From positions 1 to 64,000 of the forward strand of contig JAVEQI010000005.1 of assembly GCA_034007745.1 (NCBI GenBank): DNA of 64,000 nucleotides. Direction: 5' to 3'. Positions within the stretch are counted from its first letter, which is position 1; each line of letters opens with the position of its first letter. The DNA is from Desulforapulum sp034007745 (lineage in GTDB: Bacteria; Desulfobacterota; Desulfobacteria; Desulfobacterales; Desulfobacteraceae). The translations under genes and the position numbers were made by a program. A model generated the notes under the pieces. That model was not told the DNA's origin. It did not search any database and saw nothing but the letters and a program-made list of their open reading frames with translations. Positions 59,519 through 64,000 of this stretch are shown in pieces.

Positions 59519-60685
59519 TTATTTCTCGATATAGTGGGGCCGCATTGATTCGGGGGCCTGGCGGATGAAAAAAGAATCGGTCATTCCGGCAATGAAGTCC
59601 CTTACAATTTCGCCATGGGAATGATTCAACAGGTACTCGTCGGACAGTCCCTCGTAAAAACTAAAAAGCGGGGCTGACATGGGTTTGCCTGTTTCAAGAT
59701 CGTTAAGGTAGGTTTCAAAGAGATAACGATAGATCTTTTTGACCGGTTCAAGGTGCTGTTTGATTTCGGGATTTGTATAAATTCTCGTATAGTTGAACGC
59801 CTTCAACTGCCTCAGGGCCTCGGACACATCCTGGGTGAAGGTTAGAAATGGCTGTCCATGGCTGTTGGAAATAAGGTTGGTAGTAAGGTTGTACACAATG
59901 GTGCCGTTGGTAGTTCCAAGCAGCCTTTGAGAAATTTGCGGCAGATCCGATCTTTTGATCAGGCTGAGACGCAGGGCATCTTCCATATCCCTGCCCACAT
60001 AGGCAATTGTGTCGGCTATTCTTACGACGCATCCCTCAAGGGTCATTGGTATGGGATCTGGATTTTTCTGGGTCTTCATCTCTTTCAGAGATCGGTCAAA
60101 CTCAGAAAAATCCTTTGCACGTTCGGGCTTCAGCTCAGTCAAGTGAACTTCACCGTTGTGGCATAGAATAGCATCAAGGGTCTGAAGGGTTAAATTCCAG
60201 CCTTTTGTGCTGCGCTCAAGCTGCTCAAGAAACTGGATGCTCTGGAGGTTGTGGTGAAAGAAACCTGCCCCGTTTTCAAAGCACAATTCCGAGAGGATGC
60301 GTTCTCCGTCATGGCCAAAGGGTGGGTGGCCAAGGTCGTGGCCAAGGCTTGCCGCCTCGATGAGGTCTTCGTTGAGGCCGAGGAATCGGCCGATGGTACG
60401 TGCTATTCTTGACACCAGCTGGACATGGAGGACCCTGTGGGTAATATGATCGTTCCGGATAAGGGAAAAGACCTGGGTCTTGTCATTATAACGGGTGTAG
60501 GCAAGGGAATTGAGTATGCGATCGGCATCAAGGCTGAACGCCTGGCGATAACAGTTCCTTCCCTGCATTTCGGATGATCTTCGCAGACCATCCTGGCTGA
60601 ACGAAGCCAGGGGGGATAAAAATTTCCTTTCTCGCTGATCAAGGAGATCCTTCATCCACCCCAGGTTTATGTGTGTATTTTTCAA
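59519..60685 (-). CDS. dgt: Deoxyguanosinetriphosphate triphosphohydrolase-like HD protein
   Basis: A 388-residue HD-domain dNTPase. The metal-binding HD pair is in LGHDLGHPPFGHDGERIL, with upstream IARTIGRFLGLNEDLIEA and downstream DTIAYVGRDMEDA. It hydrolyses dGTP (or other dNTPs) to nucleoside plus triphosphate. The start is a TTG at 60685; an ATG at 60655 is possible. It lies 9 nt after the Mrp gene stop. Confidence 0.88.
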   Translation of the reverse strand: MKNTHINLGWMKDLLDQRERKFLSPLASFSQDGLRRSSEMQGRNCYRQAFSLDADRILNSLAYTRYNDKTQVFSLIRNDHITHRVLHVQLVSRIARTIGRFLGLNEDLIEAASLGHDLGHPPFGHDGERILSELCFENGAGFFHHNLQSIQFLEQLERSTKGWNLTLQTLDAILCHNGEVHLTELKPERAKDFSEFDRSLKEMKTQKNPDPIPMTLEGCVVRIADTIAYVGRDMEDALRLSLIKRSDLPQISQRLLGTTNGTIVYNLTTNLISNSHGQPFLTFTQDVSEALRQLKAFNYTRIYTNPEIKQHLEPVKKIYRYLFETYLNDLETGKPMSAPLFSFYEGLSDEYLLNHSHGEIVRDFIAGMTDSFFIRQAPESMRPHYIEK

Positions 60686-60694
60686 TCAGTCCCG

Positions 60695-61558
60695 CTAAAG
60701 CTGTTTTAAGATGTTTTCAACAACTGTTTGAAATGCCTTTGAAAACTCGCTTTCTTCATCTTCCATGACAATGGGCATTCCTTGATCCCCTGATTTGACA
60801 ACCCCAAGGTCAAAGGGGATGGAACCGAGAAAATTCATGCCTTCCTGGTCTGCAGTTGCCTTGCCGCCGCCGCTCTTGAAAAGCTCAATGCCCTTGTCGC
60901 AGTGGGGACATTTAAACGGCCCCATATTTTCCACGATACCAAGCATTTCCATCTTTACCGTTCGGCAAAAGGAAATTGACTTTCTCACGTCTGCAAGGGC
61001 GACCTCCTGGGGGGTAGTTATAACAACTGCCTTGGCGTCCTTGATTGTTTGAATCACGGTTAGGGGTTCGTCACCCGTGCCTGGAGGGGCGTCGATGATG
61101 AGGAAATCAAGATCTCCCCATTCCACGGAACCAACAAATTGTTTGATCATTCCGGTTTTTGCAGGACCTCTCCAGATTATGGCCTGGTTTTTATCCTGCA
61201 TCAATGCCTGGATTGACACAATTTTCAGATTCTCACCGACCATTTTGGGCATCAGAAGCTTATTCTGGGAAATATCTAAAAGTTCTGTCATTCCAAACAT
61301 CTGTGCTATGGACGGGCCGTGAAGATCCACATCCATGAGACCTGTTTTAAATCCTTTTTTGGCAAGGCTTGCCGCAAGGTTGGCAGAAACGCTGCTCTTG
61401 CCTACGCCGCCTTTTCCGCTCAGGACAAAGATTTTGTTCTTTATCTTTGAAAGGGAAGTTTTGATCATTTCTTCCTGAAGATCTTCCTGGGATTTCTGTT
61501 TGTTCTGGGAAGGGCAGCCTCCGCCTTTCTTAGCCTTGTCCATATTCTCGTAAAGCAT
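60695..61558 (-). CDS. Mrp/NBP35-type iron-sulfur carrier ATPase (ApbC)
   Basis: A 287-residue P-loop ATPase of the ApbC/Mrp family. It has an N-terminal GGGCPSQ region with one Cys, a deviant Walker A GKGGVGKSSVSANLAAS, and later LIIDAPPGTGDEPLT and CPHCDKGIELF, whose CxxC binds a bridging cluster. It lacks the N-terminal MIP18-like domain of E. coli Mrp. It probably loads [4Fe-4S] clusters on apoproteins, useful in this iron-sulfur-rich organism. CCGGAGAGG precedes the ATG. Confidence 0.9.
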   Translation of the reverse strand: MLYENMDKAKKGGGCPSQNKQKSQEDLQEEMIKTSLSKIKNKIFVLSGKGGVGKSSVSANLAASLAKKGFKTGLMDVDLHGPSIAQMFGMTELLDISQNKLLMPKMVGENLKIVSIQALMQDKNQAIIWRGPAKTGMIKQFVGSVEWGDLDFLIIDAPPGTGDEPLTVIQTIKDAKAVVITTPQEVALADVRKSISFCRTVKMEMLGIVENMGPFKCPHCDKGIELFKSGGGKATADQEGMNFLGSIPFDLGVVKSGDQGMPIVMEDEESEFSKAFQTVVENILKQL

Positions 61559-61614
61559 GTTTTATTACCTCTCCGGTAAATTAGGGGTTATTAACAATAA
61601 CTCATTTATAATTA

Positions 61615-62388
61615 TCATTGTTCAGTTTCTGTCAAGACAAATATTGACGCATTTACAGGAAGGTCCGGGTAGAAACTTATGATCTTGAGAGTCATTGTTC
61701 TTCCCGAAGAGTCCTGGACAAAGGTTGTCCCTGGAATCAGATAAGGACCTTGGGGTTTAAGGTCAGAGCGACTGACCTGGTAGGAGGACTTACCGTTCCT
61801 TGCCACAGGCTCAAACTGAACAATTTGCCCATCATTGTCAAACAGGATCCTTGCCAAGGTCCCCCGCCATTTTCGTGACAGTAGAAGTGTTGTTGAATCA
61901 CTCTCTCCGGCGGGTATTATTTCTTCCCGGTCAAAGGGTTCCAGGGGAAGCCTGCCCGATAAAAGGGTTATGATATCCCTGATGCGGATGGGCAGGGACA
62001 CCATAGACTTTAAAGAGGGGTTGGGGGCATTGATGGTGTGGCGCCCATGGCGACCAGTGTGGGAGACAAACGTAACCTTCTCTCCGTCTGCAAAGATGGT
62101 TTCAACGGGGAATCCTGATTCCAGAACGGTGATGCGGATTTTATCAGGAAGAAGGGCGGCCCAGGCAATTTTAAACTGTTGGCGGGTATTGTTATCGGTA
62201 AGGATCATATGGGCAGTACCCTTAACAGTTGCAAGTCCCTGGTTGATTGAACTTGCCTCCCTTGCAAGGCTTGCAGCCTTGGCGGATATCTCCACTGTTT
62301 TCTGGGGTATTAGACCTGCACATCCTGACAAGAAAAAAGAGATCCCTCCGATCAGAAGGATAAAAATGAGCGGACTATTTTTATTCAT
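61615..62388 (-). CDS. LolB/DUF4292-like outer-membrane lipoprotein
   Basis: A 257-residue lipoprotein: signal peptide with lipobox LSGC (Cys22 region), then a beta-rich domain resembling LolB/LolA (about 45-230), including FKIAWAALLPDKIRITVLE and FYPDLPVNASIFVL. LolB receives lipoproteins from LolA and inserts them into the outer membrane. The similarity is of fold type; a DUF4292 assignment is equally possible. Its start overlaps the upstream TPR gene by 8 nt, so the two are coupled. Confidence 0.7.
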   Translation of the reverse strand: MNKNSPLIFILLIGGISFFLSGCAGLIPQKTVEISAKAASLAREASSINQGLATVKGTAHMILTDNNTRQQFKIAWAALLPDKIRITVLESGFPVETIFADGEKVTFVSHTGRHGRHTINAPNPSLKSMVSLPIRIRDIITLLSGRLPLEPFDREEIIPAGESDSTTLLLSRKWRGTLARILFDNDGQIVQFEPVARNGKSSYQVSRSDLKPQGPYLIPGTTFVQDSSGRTMTLKIISFYPDLPVNASIFVLTETEQ

Positions 62389-64000
62389 TCAACAGCTGTT
62401 CCAGGTCCTGGATTTTGGCATCAAGATCAGAATTTTCGTCGTTTGATTTTGATCTTGCCTTTTTATAGGTTTCAAGGGCCTCCTTCAGGCGGTCCGACTT
62501 TAGATAAGCATCACCAAGATGCTCGGTGATCATAGGGTCGGCATCGGTAAGGTCAACGGCCCGCTCAAGCATGGAAACTGCCTTTGCAAAAAGACCCTGC
62601 CTGTAATAGACCCATCCAAGGCTGTCCGTGATAAAACCATCTTCAGGCTTAAGGGTCAGGGCCTTTAAAATAAGTGCTTCGGCAATGTCGAGGTTTTCTC
62701 CCATATCTGCATAGGTGTACCCAAGGTAGTTAAGGGCGTTTGCATTGTTCGGGTCAAGTTCAATTACCCTTTGCATGGACTGGATGCACGCAGATTTCTG
62801 TCCGATTTTATCCTGGACAACGCCCAGCCTGAATATAAGGTTCACGTTGTCTGGAGATCTTTCTATCCCCTCGCTTAAAATGGTGATCGCCTTTGCATGG
62901 GCATTAATTCCCTCATAAAATGCCGACAAATAGATAACAATATCCAGATCATCGGGAAGTTCACGATGTTTGACTTCCAGAAAATCAATGGCTTTGTCTT
63001 TAAGCTCGTTTTCATAGTAGGATAGAGCAATGTGGACAATGCTCTTTTTGTAATATTCAGAGGCGGGATTTACCCTCAGGAAATGATAAATGGATTTTCG
63101 GGTCTGCTTCAAGGCTTCGTAGGCTATTCCCGAAAGATACTCGAGTGTCGACGATTCCTGGGGCGTTCCTTTGAGCATTCCTGTAAAGGCAATAGCAGCC
63201 TCTTTAAACCTTTTCTTCCCCAGCAGTTCACTTGAGGCCACCATGATGATTCTTTGATCTTCAATGCTCCGTTCCCCGATCCTGGCAAGCATTTCCGAAG
63301 CTTTTTTTTCTTGACCATGGGTGTGGTAAAAAAGCGAAAGTTCCAATTCAGCCATGATGTTGTCATTGTCGATCTCAAGAATTTCCAGGTAGAGTCTGAT
63401 CGTCTCTGGAATGGTTCTATCGCTGTCCTGGTTCTCGAAAATCGAGATCAGTTCAAATCTTGGTTCCAGCAGAGTGGGATTGATCTCTAATGTTTTTAAA
63501 AACTCCTTTTCTGCGTATTCTGGATTGTTTTTTATAGAATGAACCCTGCCCAGGAAAAAATGAGCCGCATAGGAATCGGGAAAATGCTCGGCCATTTTTG
63601 AGTATAACCTAAAGGCCTCATCTATGTCATCACCATCCATAAGCATCTGGCCCAGATAAAGATAGGCGTTCTCCTTGTCAGGGTCGAGTTGAAGTACCTT
63701 CTGGTAAATCTCTTTTGCCTCGTCATTATGGTTCAGCATCTGCCTTAGTTTGCCCTCGATTAAAAGAGAATCAGTATCTTCCGGTTCGAGTTTCACAAGC
63801 TGCTGGGCAACCTTCAGGGCTTTACCTGTGTTTTTTTTATGAAGGTAAAGGGCGATGAGTTCTTTTTTTAAAAACGAGGAGGCTGGGTCCAGGTTAACCG
63901 CATTGATCAGTTCGTCAATGGCATAGTCAAAGTCTCCAGCCCTCATATGAAGCTCCGAACGAATGTAGTGGAAGTATGGGGACTCTACCCCTTCGTCTCT
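62381..64000 (-). CDS. TPR-repeat protein, partial (start beyond window)
   Basis: The reading frame stays open from its stop at 62381 to the right edge (at least 540 codons), so the true start lies past 64000; the ATG at 63946 is internal to a repeat. It contains around a dozen tetratricopeptide units (for example AYLYLGQMLMDGDDIDEAFRLYSKM, ALNYLGYTYADMGENLDIAEALILKAL), each with the usual Ala/Gly/Tyr spacing. Such proteins scaffold complexes, often in lipoprotein or surface-export pathways. It is the upstream partner of the LolB-like lipoprotein (8-nt overlap), so a role in outer-membrane assembly is inferred. Confidence 0.85.
   Translation of the reverse strand, partial: RDEGVESPYFHYIRSELHMRAGDFDYAIDELINAVNLDPASSFLKKELIALYLHKKNTGKALKVAQQLVKLEPEDTDSLLIEGKLRQMLNHNDEAKEIYQKVLQLDPDKENAYLYLGQMLMDGDDIDEAFRLYSKMAEHFPDSYAAHFFLGRVHSIKNNPEYAEKEFLKTLEINPTLLEPRFELISIFENQDSDRTIPETIRLYLEILEIDNDNIMAELELSLFYHTHGQEKKASEMLARIGERSIEDQRIIMVASSELLGKKRFKEAAIAFTGMLKGTPQESSTLEYLSGIAYEALKQTRKSIYHFLRVNPASEYYKKSIVHIALSYYENELKDKAIDFLEVKHRELPDDLDIVIYLSAFYEGINAHAKAITILSEGIERSPDNVNLIFRLGVVQDKIGQKSACIQSMQRVIELDPNNANALNYLGYTYADMGENLDIAEALILKALTLKPEDGFITDSLGWVYYRQGLFAKAVSMLERAVDLTDADPMITEHLGDAYLKSDRLKEALETYKKARSKSNDENSDLDAKIQDLEQLLNE

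Noticed and set aside
1..64000. tRNA, rRNA, insertion sequences, integrases and attachment sites
   Set aside because: Gaps are short; none showed cloverleaf, rRNA or transposase-like content that I could support.

Overview
The window looks like chromosome of a strictly anaerobic, Gram-negative, dissimilatory sulfate-reducer-like deltaproteobacterium (Desulfobacterales/Desulfobacteraceae; the gene set and base composition would fit Desulfobacterium/Desulforapulum, but species is a guess). Reasons: a Tat-exported four-cluster ferredoxin with an NrfD-type membrane subunit and an ethylbenzene-dehydrogenase-like haem lipoprotein, a complete Rnf complex, a small 2[4Fe-4S] ferredoxin, a TAXI-type TRAP transporter, a phenylacetate-CoA ligase/ACT pair, a CooT-like protein, and outer-membrane assembly genes (lptD, a LolB-like lipoprotein).

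Layout. 1-3.4 kb: periplasmic redox module, minus strand, running off the left side. 3.5-8.2 kb: lactate-racemase-family gene, two unknown small genes, an ATP-grasp gene and galE. 8.3-11.8 kb: trmO, eno, pyrG on the plus strand. 12-24.2 kb: a long minus-strand block, lptD - NusG paralogue - HU/IHF - holB - ricT-like - metG - penicillin-binding transpeptidase - giant GlmS-like protein. 24.3-28.6 kb: tmk, a cysteine synthase/cysteinyl-tRNA-synthetase fusion, an unknown gene and a ferredoxin. 29.1-32.5 kb: TAXI-TRAP transporter and a stress protein. 32.5-38.3 kb: secA-clpS-clpA-aat. 38.5-44.7 kb: an M23 peptidase remnant, argC, cinA, an alpha/beta hydrolase, rlmD and a tandem Usp. 44.7-50 kb: rnfCDGEAB. 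50.1-52.8 kb: ACT protein, paaK, crotonase. 53-64 kb: minus-strand amidase, mutS, LapA-like, M23 peptidase, CooT-like, UPF0280, dGTPase, Mrp ATPase, LolB-like lipoprotein and a TPR protein cut by the right edge.

Most genes are ordinary housekeeping genes. The unusual content is (i) a set of intergenic heptad-repeat elements, one class with conserved ends (GATGAAACxCGATAGC ... AAAAGCTGTTTC), another with G-tracts every 7 nt that should form quadruplexes or hairpins; (ii) a cysteine synthase fused to a full-length cysteinyl-tRNA-synthetase-like domain whose HIGH and KMSKS signatures are lost; (iii) a 1248-residue GlmS-like protein with an insertion inside the glutaminase domain, a leader before the nucleophilic Cys, and a 300-residue C-terminal addition; (iv) a 92-bp palindrome nested between heptad repeats after pyrG; (v) an M23 peptidase gene reduced to its two ends. 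No tRNA, rRNA, insertion sequence, integrase or CRISPR array was found. Start sites were adjusted by eye to the best ribosome-binding site where stated.
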